Of a DNA stretch of 64,000 nt, positions 19,371 through 27,099 are shown one piece after another. Each line of letters starts with the position of its first letter. Within the stretch, counting starts at the first letter, position 1. Made by a program: the position numbers and the translations under genes. Under the pieces are notes generated by a model, which did no database searches, was not told where the DNA came from, and was given only the letters and a program-made list of their open reading frames with translations. Source of the DNA: Planobispora rosea (GTDB taxonomy: Bacteria; Actinomycetota; Actinomycetes; Streptosporangiales; Streptosporangiaceae); the NCBI RefSeq assembly GCF_014648175.1, contig NZ_BMQP01000004.1:124001-188000 (forward strand), in the 5' to 3' direction.

Positions 19371-21797
19371 TCACTCCCCGGCGCGTATCCGCACCGCGGG
19401 CGGGGTCGTTCCGGTGGGCGGGACCTTCTTGCTCTTCAACGCGAACGTCATCACTTTCTTGAACACGGGGGCGGCGATCTCCCCACCGTAGTGGCCCTCG
19501 CGGGGGTCCTGGATCACCGCCAGGACCACCAGGCGCGGCTTGTCGGCCGGGGCGAAGCCGACGAAGGTCGCGGTGTAGCCGCAGTACCCCTGGCAGGCGG
19601 CGTCGTAGCGCATCGCGGTACCGGTCTTGCCGGCCACCCGGTACCCGTCGATCGCGGCCAGCGTGCCGGTGCCGCCCTCGCTCACCGCGGCCTCCAGCAT
19701 CGTGGTGACCTCCCTGGCGGTGCGTTCGCCGACCACCCGCGTCCGCTTGCCCGGCGCCGCCGGCACGAACACGTCCTTGTCGTCGGTGGTGCCCGCCACG
19801 ATGGACGGGGTGACCCGCACCCCGCCGTTGGCGATGGTCTGGTAGACGCTGGCCGTCTGGAGCGCGGTGACCGAGACGCCCTGCCCGTAGGCGATCGTGC
19901 AGCGCTGGCTGCCGAGCCAGTCCTTCCACGACGGCAGCAGCCCGGCCTCCTCCCCGTAGAAGCCCGCCCCCGGCTTGGACCCGAACCCGAAGCGCTGGAG
20001 CATCTCGTGGAGCTTGCGGTCCCCCACCTTCTGGGCGGCGAGGATGGTGCCCACGTTGCTGGAGGTGGCGACCACGCCGGAGAAGGTCAGCCGCTCGGTG
20101 GGGTGCGGGTGCGAGTCCCGCAGCACCTGGTCGGCGCACCGGATCTCGTCCTTCACCGTGAACACCGTCTCGGGCCGTACGGCCCCCGACTCCAGGGCGG
20201 CGGCGGCGGTGATGACCTTGTTCGTGCTGCCGGGCTCGAACACGTCGGCCACGGCCCGGTTGACCCAACCCTCCGCCGGGGTCTTCTCCCAGTTCTTCAG
20301 GTCCAGCTCGGGGGCGTTGGCGGCGGCCAGCACCTGCCCTGTCTGCACGTCCATCACGATGACGCTGCCGGTACGGGCGCCGGTGGCCTTCACCTGCTCG
20401 CCGATCGCCTGCTGCGCGGCCCACTGGATGTCCCGGTCGATGGTGAGCCGCACGTCACGGCCGGCCACCGGGGTCTGGCGGGTGGTGCGGGTCATCGGGA
20501 TCCGCTCGCCGTCGCGGCCGGTCTCCATGATCTGCTCGCCGTCGCGTCCGGCCAGCAGCTTGTTGTGGAGCAGCTCCATGCCGCTCAGCCCGTAGCCGTC
20601 GTCGCCGACGAAGCCGATCAGGCTGCCGGCGAGGTCGCCTCCGGGGTAGTCCCTGAGGTACCTGTGCTCGCTCCCGACGCCCTTGAACTTGTGCGCCAGC
20701 ACCTTGCGCGCCACCGCCGGGTTGACGGTCCCCACCGGGACGTAGCGCTTGGCGGGATCGGAGAGCTTGGCCGTGATCTGTTCCTTCGGCACGCCGAGCT
20801 CCGCGGCCAGCGTCGCCGCCACCTTCTCGCGCTCGGCGGGCACGACCACCCCGGGGTCGAGGAAGATCTCGCGCGCCTCGACCGTCAGGGCGAGCTCGTG
20901 CCCGTTGACGTCGGTGATCGAGCCGCGCCGCGCGGGGATCTTCTCCTCCTGGACGCGCCGCTCGGCCGCCTCCGCCACGTACACCTTGGAGTCCAGACCC
21001 TGGAGCTGGACCAGGCGCCCGGCGAAGATGGACAGCACGAAGGTCATGGCGATCAGGCCGATGTGGATCCGCCTGTTGGGGTTGCCCAGGCGCAGCACCG
21101 CGGGCGGGCGCGGCGCCCGGGGCGGCTGGGGGTGCCGCGGGGGGCGCGGCGGCCTGCCGCCCGCCCCGCCGTCTCCGCCGTCCCCGCGCCGCGGCCGCGC
21201 GGGGCCGCGCCCGCCCGCGGACCGCGGCGTGCCCGGGCGCGGCCTCTCCGGGCGCGGCTCCTCGGACTGCGGCCTCTCGGGGCGCGACGCCTCGGAACGC
21301 GGCCTCTCAGAGCGCGGCTTTCCGGGACGCGGCTCCTCGGACCGCGACCCCTCGGGCCGCGGCCTTGCGGGCGCTGCGGAGCGTGCCGTCCCCTCGTCGC
21401 GACCCGGCCGCGCGCTCGTCCCCTTACCCGGCCGCCCGCTCCCGTCGGCCCGGCCCTGTCCCGTGCTCCCGTCCGCGCGACCGGGCCTGCCCGGCTCCCT
21501 GCCCGGCCGCCCGGTCCCGTCCGCACGGCCCGGCCGCGCCGTTCCGTCCGCACGGCCCGGCCGTCGCGGACCTCCCGAACCGCCGTACCCGCCCGGGGAT
21601 CGCGGCCGTCCCGTGCCCGGCGAGCCCGGCAGGCCGGACCTGCCCGTGCCCTCCGGGCCGTCCGGGCGCCCCTGCCGGTCCGCGCCGCCGGGCCTTGCCT
21701 GTCCTTCGGGGCGGCCGGACCCCTCGGGGCGGCCCGGACCACGACGGCCGGAACCCCCGCGGCCGGACCCCGGACCGCGGCCACCGCTGTCCTTCAC
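19371..21797 (-). CDS. ftsI: Septal transpeptidase FtsI (class B PBP) with long N-tail
   Basis: Class B penicillin-binding protein that crosslinks septal peptidoglycan. 808 residues, well above the usual 550-650. Residues 1-242 are a Gly/Arg/Pro/Ser-rich low-complexity cytoplasmic tail. A membrane anchor follows at about 244-262, then the pedestal (RRGSITDVNGHELA). The transpeptidase domain carries S524-TNK527, the S579-x-N581 motif and K724-T-G726. It overlaps the ftsL-like gene by 4 nt (ATGA). The catalytic part is complete; the tail is the oddity. Confidence 0.96.
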   Translation of the reverse strand: MKDSGGRGPGSGRGGSGRRGPGRPEGSGRPEGQARPGGADRQGRPDGPEGTGRSGLPGSPGTGRPRSPGGYGGSGGPRRPGRADGTARPGRADGTGRPGREPGRPGRADGSTGQGRADGSGRPGKGTSARPGRDEGTARSAAPARPRPEGSRSEEPRPGKPRSERPRSEASRPERPQSEEPRPERPRPGTPRSAGGRGPARPRRGDGGDGGAGGRPPRPPRHPQPPRAPRPPAVLRLGNPNRRIHIGLIAMTFVLSIFAGRLVQLQGLDSKVYVAEAAERRVQEEKIPARRGSITDVNGHELALTVEAREIFLDPGVVVPAEREKVAATLAAELGVPKEQITAKLSDPAKRYVPVGTVNPAVARKVLAHKFKGVGSEHRYLRDYPGGDLAGSLIGFVGDDGYGLSGMELLHNKLLAGRDGEQIMETGRDGERIPMTRTTRQTPVAGRDVRLTIDRDIQWAAQQAIGEQVKATGARTGSVIVMDVQTGQVLAAANAPELDLKNWEKTPAEGWVNRAVADVFEPGSTNKVITAAAALESGAVRPETVFTVKDEIRCADQVLRDSHPHPTERLTFSGVVATSSNVGTILAAQKVGDRKLHEMLQRFGFGSKPGAGFYGEEAGLLPSWKDWLGSQRCTIAYGQGVSVTALQTASVYQTIANGGVRVTPSIVAGTTDDKDVFVPAAPGKRTRVVGERTAREVTTMLEAAVSEGGTGTLAAIDGYRVAGKTGTAMRYDAACQGYCGYTATFVGFAPADKPRLVVLAVIQDPREGHYGGEIAAPVFKKVMTFALKSKKVPPTGTTPPAVRIRAGE

Positions 21798-22363
21798 TGG
21801 TTCGCGCCCGGCGCCCGCTCTTGCCCGCCGGGCATCCGGACGTCGTCGGTGACCGGGTTACCGGCGGAGCTCCCCGGGTCGAACGGATCGACGGAGTCCC
21901 AGGCGCGCAGCTTGCCGCGGCCCTCGGCGTCCCTGGCGATGGCGCCGGGCATCTCCGCGCGCCTGTTGCCGTCCTCCAGCAGTTCCTTCTCCTGGGTCAG
22001 CTTGGTGATGTCGTTGCCCAGGTCGCGTTCCCGGAAGGATCCCTGGGCCAGGACGGTGTTGAGCAGCAGCAGCGTGACCAGCCCGCCGCAGAGCAGGCCG
22101 ACCAGGAGCAGGACGAAGGGAGCGCGCGGCGCGCGGCCCCGGCGGGGCGCCGGGACCGGGGTGCGGGATTCGGCCGGGGCGCGGAGCGCGGCCGGAGGCT
22201 GAGCCGTGACGGGGCCCGGAACCGCGGGCCGGGCGGCCGGCTCGGCCTCGACCGGCCTGGGCCTGCGCCTCGGCGGCGTCGCGCGGGGAACGCGCGCGGG
22301 CCGTACGCCGCGGCCGGGAACGGCGCGACGGACGTCTGACTCACTCCTCGTCAACTGCCTCAC
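21794..22363 (-). CDS. FtsL-like bitopic septum protein
   Basis: 189-residue protein in the ftsL position between rsmH and ftsI. It has a long Pro/Arg-rich cytoplasmic part (1-80), one membrane helix (about 83-106, [19 protein letters not shown]) and a short helical segment with heptad-like spacing ([22 protein letters not shown]), typical of FtsL/DivIC. FtsL joins FtsQ and FtsB/DivIC to activate FtsWI. Sequence conservation in this family is low, so the name rests on architecture and position. GTG start overlapping the rsmH end by 23 bases. Confidence 0.82.
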   Translation of the reverse strand: MRQLTRSESDVRRAVPGRGVRPARVPRATPPRRRPRPVEAEPAARPAVPGPVTAQPPAALRAPAESRTPVPAPRRGRAPRAPFVLLLVGLLCGGLVTLLLLNTVLAQGSFRERDLGNDITKLTQEKELLEDGNRRAEMPGAIARDAEGRGKLRAWDSVDPFDPGSSAGNPVTDDVRMPGGQERAPGANQ

Positions 22364-23357
22364 GGATCCTCTCTACTGCCCTGCATCGGGCGGAGGCCGC
22401 CCGCGGGTTGCGGGCCACCTCCTCCTCACCCGGGAGTTCTGCCCCCCTCGTCACGTGGGCGAACCGCGGCTGGTGAGCCGGGAGCGGGACGGGCAGGCCG
22501 GGAGGGCCGGTGTCCCTGGTCCGCGCCGTGAAGACCTGCTTGGTCATGCGGTCTTCGAGGGAGTGGTAGGCGAGCACGACGGCGCGGCCGCCGAGCGTCA
22601 GCGCGTCGAGCGCGGCGGGCAGTGCGCGTTCCAGTGCCGTCAACTCCGCGTTCACCTCGATTCGCAACGCCTGAAAAGTCCTTTTTGCGGGGTTTCCCCC
22701 AGTTCTCCGCGTAGCTGCGGGAATCGCCGTCCGGACGATCTCCGCAAGCCTCTTGGTCGACGTTATGGCTTCCTTGCCCCGTTCCTTTGCTATTAGGTGC
22801 GCGACACGCGGGGCGAATCTTTCTTCGCCGTAATCCCGCAGGATCCGGATCAGCTCTCCCACGGGGTAGGTGTTGACAACGATCTCCGCGGTCAGCTCCT
22901 CGTCCCGGTCCATCCGCATGTCCAGCGGCGCGTCGTAGGAGTAGGCGAAGCCGCGCTCGGCCTCGTCGAGCTGGGGCGAGGAGACGCCCAGGTCGAACAG
23001 GGCTCCGTCGATCCGGGGCCGGCCGGCCTCGGCCAGCACCTCGGGGAGCCTGTCCGAGACCGCGCGGACCAGGGTGGTCCGGTCGGCGTACGGCGCCAGC
23101 CGGGCCGCGGAGCGCTCGATCGCCGTGGGGTCGCGGTCGATCCCGATGAGGTGGAGCGAGGGGTGGGCCGCCAGCAGCGCCTCGGCGTGGCCGCCGAGGC
23201 CGAGGTTCGCGTCGACGAGGACGGGCTCGGGCCGGTCCAGCGCGGGCGCCAGCAGTTCGAGGACGCGGTCGAGCATCACGGGTATGTGGGCAGGGGCGCC
23301 GGCGGGGACGTCACCGCCCGGAACCCGGAGATCAGACATGTCCTTCTCGGCGCGCAT
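22341..23357 (-). CDS. rsmH: 16S rRNA m4C1402 methyltransferase RsmH
   Basis: SAM-dependent N4-methyltransferase acting on C1402 of 16S rRNA in the decoding site. 338 residues: [13 protein letters not shown] at the start, SAM-binding [32 protein letters not shown], and [14 protein letters not shown] and [13 protein letters not shown] near the C-terminus. ATG at 23357 has GAGGGGGG at good spacing. It is the second gene of the division cluster after mraZ, with a long 363-bp gap between them. Confidence 0.97.
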   Translation of the reverse strand: MRAEKDMSDLRVPGGDVPAGAPAHIPVMLDRVLELLAPALDRPEPVLVDANLGLGGHAEALLAAHPSLHLIGIDRDPTAIERSAARLAPYADRTTLVRAVSDRLPEVLAEAGRPRIDGALFDLGVSSPQLDEAERGFAYSYDAPLDMRMDRDEELTAEIVVNTYPVGELIRILRDYGEERFAPRVAHLIAKERGKEAITSTKRLAEIVRTAIPAATRRTGGNPAKRTFQALRIEVNAELTALERALPAALDALTLGGRAVVLAYHSLEDRMTKQVFTARTRDTGPPGLPVPLPAHQPRFAHVTRGAELPGEEEVARNPRAASARCRAVERIREAVDEE

Positions 23358-23720
23358 CGCAGCGCCCCCCTCTCGCCGCCTCGCTCGCGGATGTGCGGCG
23401 GACGCTCATCGGTACGTTGGAGCCTTTTTCCTGACGTGGACCTCAGTCCAGCGCCTGTTTTTCAGAAGCAGACCCTAGAGGACCGCGCGTCACACGCGAC
23501 GCGGCGCCGTCCGGGCGCCGCGCGGCAGAGTAGGCGGTTGACAGAAGGTCGCCAGAAAGGCTCTCACCGGCCCCCACTCCGGGCCGTCCGGCCAGGTCCC
23601 CATCCGCACCCGCTTGTCCGCTCGTCCACCTGACACCGGGGAAGGTGCATCAGCTGGCATGCGGCTGGTTGCGGGTGGAGACCTCGCCGAACGACGTTCA
23701 CCGATAAGTCGACCGTGAAA
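23358..23720 (-). other. 363-bp mraZ-rsmH gap with hairpins
   Basis: No ORF worth calling. On the transcribed strand a hairpin with 8-bp GC arms (23501-23508 and 23514-23521) sits beside a smaller CGCGT/ACGCG stem, a possible partial terminator after mraZ. An A-rich stretch and the rsmH RBS follow. An internal promoter for rsmH is possible, but no convincing -35/-10 pair was seen. Confidence 0.5.
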
Positions 23721-24152
23721 TCACAGAATCCCTGGCAGCACCTCCTCCGACAGATCGGCGAACGCCTGCTCTTGGTCGGCCAGATAGGTGTCCCAGGCCT
23801 GCGCGTCCCAGATCTCCAACCGGGTGTTGGCTCCGATGACCACGCAGTCACGGCGCAGGCTGGCGTATTCACGCAGAGCCTGCGGAATGGTGACACGCCC
23901 CTGCTTGTCGGCGACCTCGTCGGACGCGCTGGCGAAGAAGACACGGCTGTAGTCACGGACCGCCTTGGCGGTCACCGGCGCCGTGCGCAGGGCCTCGGTG
24001 ATGCGCCTGAACTCCTCTACGGGAAAGACGTAGAGGCAGCGCTCCTGGCCTTTGGTGATCACCAGACCCTCCGCCAGCTCCTCACGGTACTTCGCCGGCA
24101 GGAACAGCCGTCCCTTGTCGTCGAGGCGCGGATGATGGGTGCCGAGGAACAC
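23721..24152 (-). CDS. mraZ: MraZ transcriptional regulator
   Basis: SpoVT/AbrB-like DNA-binding protein that forms ring oligomers and represses its own division-cluster promoter. 143 residues with two MraZ repeats: [22 protein letters not shown] and the second [20 protein letters not shown]. The GTG at 24152 is chosen because GGGAGG stands eight bases upstream and the product then begins like other MraZ proteins; a GTG three codons earlier abuts the RBS. It is first in the leftward cluster, and candidate operator repeats lie about 50 bp upstream. Confidence 0.95.
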   Translation of the reverse strand: MFLGTHHPRLDDKGRLFLPAKYREELAEGLVITKGQERCLYVFPVEEFRRITEALRTAPVTAKAVRDYSRVFFASASDEVADKQGRVTIPQALREYASLRRDCVVIGANTRLEIWDAQAWDTYLADQEQAFADLSEEVLPGIL

Positions 24153-24202
24153 CGGACCCACCTCCCGTGCCTAGCGGAGCGCTCAGCGCTACAGCCTCTG
24201 CC

Positions 24203-24244
24203 CTCCACTGCGCACCACCATACTCCACTTCTCTCCACCGTCAA
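24203..24244 (-). promoter_or_regulatory. dcw promoter with four-repeat MraZ box
   Basis: On the minus strand a TTGACG (24244-24239) and TATGGT (24222-24217), spaced 16 bp, form a sigma-A-like promoter for mraZ. Overlapping it are TGGAG (24237-24233), TGGAG (24227-24223), TGGTG (24217-24213) and TGGAG (24207-24203), each separated by exactly 5 bp. MraZ in other bacteria binds TGGGN-type repeats on a 10-bp period upstream of mraZ, so autorepression is likely. Confidence 0.78.
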
Positions 24245-24430
24245 CTGATTCCAACCGTGTTCACGCGCGAATCGACCGATATTTCCCCAGTTCAGGAGGG
24301 GTGGTGCAGAGTGGGGCAGGCAACGGCCCCCGGTGCTGGACTGGCGTGTCGGAAGGCCCCCTCCACGACGGACGATCATGAGGGATCACCCCCCGTCCGG
24401 GACGCTCCGCGGACGGCCCGGCGGGAGCCC

Positions 24431-24480
24431 CGGAAGCGGGGCCCGGAAGCGGGGCCCGGAAGCGGGGCCCGGAAGCGGGA
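24431..24480. repeat. 13-bp tandem repeat
   Basis: About 3.8 copies of CGGAAGCGGGGCC starting at 24431, 24444, 24457 and 24470 in the mraZ-moxR intergenic region. No coding role is apparent. Confidence 0.9.
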
Positions 24481-24503
24481 CGGATCGGCGGGGAGGAGAC
24501 GCG

Positions 24504-24555
24504 GTGGAGGGAAGCGGTGGAGCTGAGTGGTGGAGGGAAGCGGTGGAGCTGAGTG
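24504..24555. repeat. 26-bp tandem duplication rich in TGGAG
   Basis: Two identical 26-bp units, 24504-24529 and 24530-24555. Each unit holds two TGGAG motifs; across the array TGGAG/TGGTG pairs 10 bp apart occur at 24518/24528 and 24544/24554 on the plus strand. These match the spacing of the MraZ repeats at the dcw promoter but point toward moxR. Confidence 0.85.
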
Positions 24556-24631
24556 GAGCGCGGACCACCGCGGGCCCCCGCTGACCACGGAATCTCACGG
24601 AATCCGTACATCCGCCGCGAGATAATGCGAC

Positions 24632-24658
24632 GAACATGCCGCACACTGTGGCATGTTC
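24632..24658. promoter_or_regulatory. Dyad operator candidate upstream of moxR
   Basis: Perfect inverted repeat GAACATGCC-N9-GGCATGTTC, 27 bp, in the AT-richer part of the mraZ-moxR region, about 150 bp before the moxR start. The spacing is too long for a LexA box. It suits a dimeric regulator; the protein is unknown. Confidence 0.6.
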
Positions 24659-24809
24659 ATCCACAAAACAGCCATGATGCCGCATAAAGTCGCCCTGGAA
24701 CCCGTGGCGACGTAGTGTCGGTACTCACAATGGGATAGGGGCCACCCAGGTCCCGCTTGAGTTGATATGTACCCCCCGGCGCGCCCCGCCGCACCTTCAT
24801 GGAGGCCTG

Positions 24810-25787
24810 GTGGCAGTAACCCATGACGTCCCCCCTCGGCTCGACGATCTGGTCGCCACCGCGCACCGGATCCGCGAGGCGATCGAATCGGTGATCGAGG
24901 GCAAGGGCGACGTCGTCCGCCTGACTCTGACCGTCCTGCTCGCCGAGGGGCACCTCCTCATCGAGGACGTGCCCGGCGTCGGGAAGACGATGCTCGCCAA
25001 GGCGCTGGCACGATCCATCGACTGCCCCGTGCGCCGTGTCCAGTTCACCCCCGACCTGCTGCCCAGCGACATCACCGGAGTGAGCGCCTACAACCAGCAG
25101 ACCCGGGAGTTCGAGTTCAAGCCCGGACCGGTGTTCGCCAACATCGTGGTCGGCGACGAGATCAACAGGGCCTCCCCCAAGACGCAGTCGGCCCTGCTGG
25201 AGTGCATGGAGGAGCACCAGGTCACCGTCGACGGGACGACCTACCGGCTCGACGCCCCCTTCATGGTGATCGCCACCCAGAACCCCATCGAGATGGAGGG
25301 CACCTACCCCCTCCCCGAGGCGCAGCGCGACCGCTTCACCGCGCGGATCGCGATGGGCTACCCCGAACCCGCCGCCGAGCTGGAGATGCTCGACGTGCAC
25401 GGCGCCGCCTCCCCGATCGACAAGCTGGAGCCGGTGGCCACCACCGCCGAGGTCAAGGCCCTGATCGAGGCGGTCCGCGCGATTTACGTCTCCCAGGCGA
25501 TCAAGCGGTACGCGATCGACCTGGTGACCGCCACCCGGCACTCCCCCGACCTGCGGCTCGGCGCCTCCCCGCGCTCGACCCTGCAGCTCGTCCGCGCCGC
25601 CCGGGCGCACGCGGCGCTCGCCGGGCGCGACTACGTCATCCCCGACGACCTGCAGGCCCTGTGCGTCCCCGTCCTCGCCCACCGCCTGCTCCCCAGCGTC
25701 GAGGCCCAGGGCCAGCGCCGCCTGCCCGAGCAGGTGATCAACGACCTGGTCCGCCGGGTGCCCGTCCCCGAGGCGCAGGCCCGATGA
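24810..25787 (+). CDS. MoxR-type AAA+ ATPase
   Basis: 325-residue AAA+ ATPase of the MoxR group, chaperone-like proteins that work with VWA or DUF58 partners. Walker A is EDVPGVGKTMLAKALA, Walker B VVGDEINRASPKTQSALLE with the MoxR-type MEEHQVTVDG, sensor 1 VIATQNPIEMEGTYPLPEAQRDRF; the lid domain follows from about 220. GTG at 24810 is preceded by GGAGG at 5 bp. It starts a three-gene operon with a DUF58 protein and a membrane transglutaminase, a set often found next to mraZ in actinobacteria. Confidence 0.93.
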   Translation: MAVTHDVPPRLDDLVATAHRIREAIESVIEGKGDVVRLTLTVLLAEGHLLIEDVPGVGKTMLAKALARSIDCPVRRVQFTPDLLPSDITGVSAYNQQTREFEFKPGPVFANIVVGDEINRASPKTQSALLECMEEHQVTVDGTTYRLDAPFMVIATQNPIEMEGTYPLPEAQRDRFTARIAMGYPEPAAELEMLDVHGAASPIDKLEPVATTAEVKALIEAVRAIYVSQAIKRYAIDLVTATRHSPDLRLGASPRSTLQLVRAARAHAALAGRDYVIPDDLQALCVPVLAHRLLPSVEAQGQRRLPEQVINDLVRRVPVPEAQAR

Positions 25788-25839
25788 GCGGGCGCCGCGC
25801 CGGGGCGGCGGCCGCCGTCCCGCCGGGCGGGGCGGTGAC

Positions 25840-27099
25840 GTGATGTCGGGTTTGAGAGCGCTCACCACCCGCGGCCGCTCCTTCATCGGCTCCGGCCTCG
25901 CCGCGCTGATGTGCGCGTTCTTCCTGGGCGAGCACGACCTGCTGCGGGTGGGGGTGCTCATCGTCTCCCTGCCCCTGCTCGCGGCCATGGTGGTGGCCCG
26001 GACCCGCTACCGGCTCAGTTGCGCGCGGCGCCTCGACCCGCCCCGGGCGGAGGCCGGCAGCGAGGCCACGGTGACCCTCCGGCTGGAGAACGTGACCCGG
26101 CTGCCCACCGGCCTGCTGATGATCGAGGACACCGTCCCCTACGCGCTCGGCGCCCGCCCCAGGTTCGTCCTGGACCGGGTGGAGCCCCGCGGCATCCGGG
26201 AGATCGACTACCGGGTCCGCTCCGACCTGCGCGGCAGGTTCGTCATCGGCCCGCTCTCGATCCGGATCGGCGACCCCTTCGGCCTGGTCGAGCTGACCCG
26301 GTCGTTCACCGTGAGCGACACCCTGGTGGTGACCCCGCAGGTGGTGCCGCTGCCCCACGTCCGCCTGTCCGGCGAGTGGACGGGCGGGGGCGACAGCCGT
26401 ACCCGGAGCGTGGCCGCCGCGGGCGACGACGACGTCGCGCCGCGCGAGTACCGGCAGGGCGACGACCTGCGGCGGGTGCACTGGCGCTCGACCGCCAGGC
26501 ACGGGGAGCTGATGGTCCGCCGCGAGGAGCAGCAGTGGCAGAGCCGGGGCGCGCTCCTGCTGGACACGCGGCGGTACGCGCACCGGGGCGAGGGGCCGCG
26601 CTCCTCCTTCGAGACGGCGGTCTCGGCCGCGGCCTCGATCGGCGTGCACCTGGCCCGTGAGGGGCTGGGACTGCGGCTGGTCACCGACCAGGGCCCCGAG
26701 CACCTGACCGACAGCGGGCTGAGCTGGTCGCTGCTGGACACCCTCGCGGTGGTGCGGACCAGTTCGGCGCGGTCGCTGGAGTACGGCGTCGCCGCCCTGC
26801 GCCAGGGCGGCGGCGACGGGCTGATCGTGGCCGTGCTGGGCGGCGTCACCGTCGAGGACGCGCAGAACCTCGCCCGGATCCGGCACGGCAACATGACCGG
26901 TGTGGCCGTCATGCTGGACGTGGCGGGCTGGGAGCGGCCCGACCTCCGGGACGGGCAGGAGTACCAGGCGGCGCAGGCGGCACTCGCCGGAGCGGGCTGG
27001 CGCATCGTACGGCTCCCCGCCGGCGCCTCGATCGCGAGCGTGTGGCCGGCCGCCGCGCAGCGCGGGAGATTCGCACTCAGCGGGGGTGGAGGCTCATGA
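25840..27099 (+). CDS. DUF58 domain protein
   Basis: 419-residue membrane-anchored protein. Two adjacent hydrophobic stretches near the N-terminus (about 18-52) are followed by a beta-rich region and the DUF58 signature DVAPREYRQGDDLRRVHWRSTARHG around residue 205, then a VWA-like fold. DUF58 proteins pair with MoxR ATPases and are thought to act in envelope maturation; the biochemistry is unknown. GTG 25840 or ATG 25843 are both possible starts. The stop overlaps the next gene by 4 nt. Confidence 0.88.
   Translation: MMSGLRALTTRGRSFIGSGLAALMCAFFLGEHDLLRVGVLIVSLPLLAAMVVARTRYRLSCARRLDPPRAEAGSEATVTLRLENVTRLPTGLLMIEDTVPYALGARPRFVLDRVEPRGIREIDYRVRSDLRGRFVIGPLSIRIGDPFGLVELTRSFTVSDTLVVTPQVVPLPHVRLSGEWTGGGDSRTRSVAAAGDDDVAPREYRQGDDLRRVHWRSTARHGELMVRREEQQWQSRGALLLDTRRYAHRGEGPRSSFETAVSAAASIGVHLAREGLGLRLVTDQGPEHLTDSGLSWSLLDTLAVVRTSSARSLEYGVAALRQGGGDGLIVAVLGGVTVEDAQNLARIRHGNMTGVAVMLDVAGWERPDLRDGQEYQAAQAALAGAGWRIVRLPAGASIASVWPAAAQRGRFALSGGGGS

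Noticed and set aside
19221..22202. Long plus-strand frame across murE-ftsI-ftsL
   Set aside because: Low-complexity shadow; the minus strand encodes well-conserved enzymes.
23687..23699. GAACGACGTTC palindrome near the mraZ end as a LexA box
   Set aside because: The spacer is 3 rather than 4 and it lies downstream of mraZ, not in a promoter.
24632..24658. GAACATG dyad as a LexA box
   Set aside because: SOS boxes need GAAC-N4-GTTC; here the GAAC and GTTC ends are 19 bases apart.
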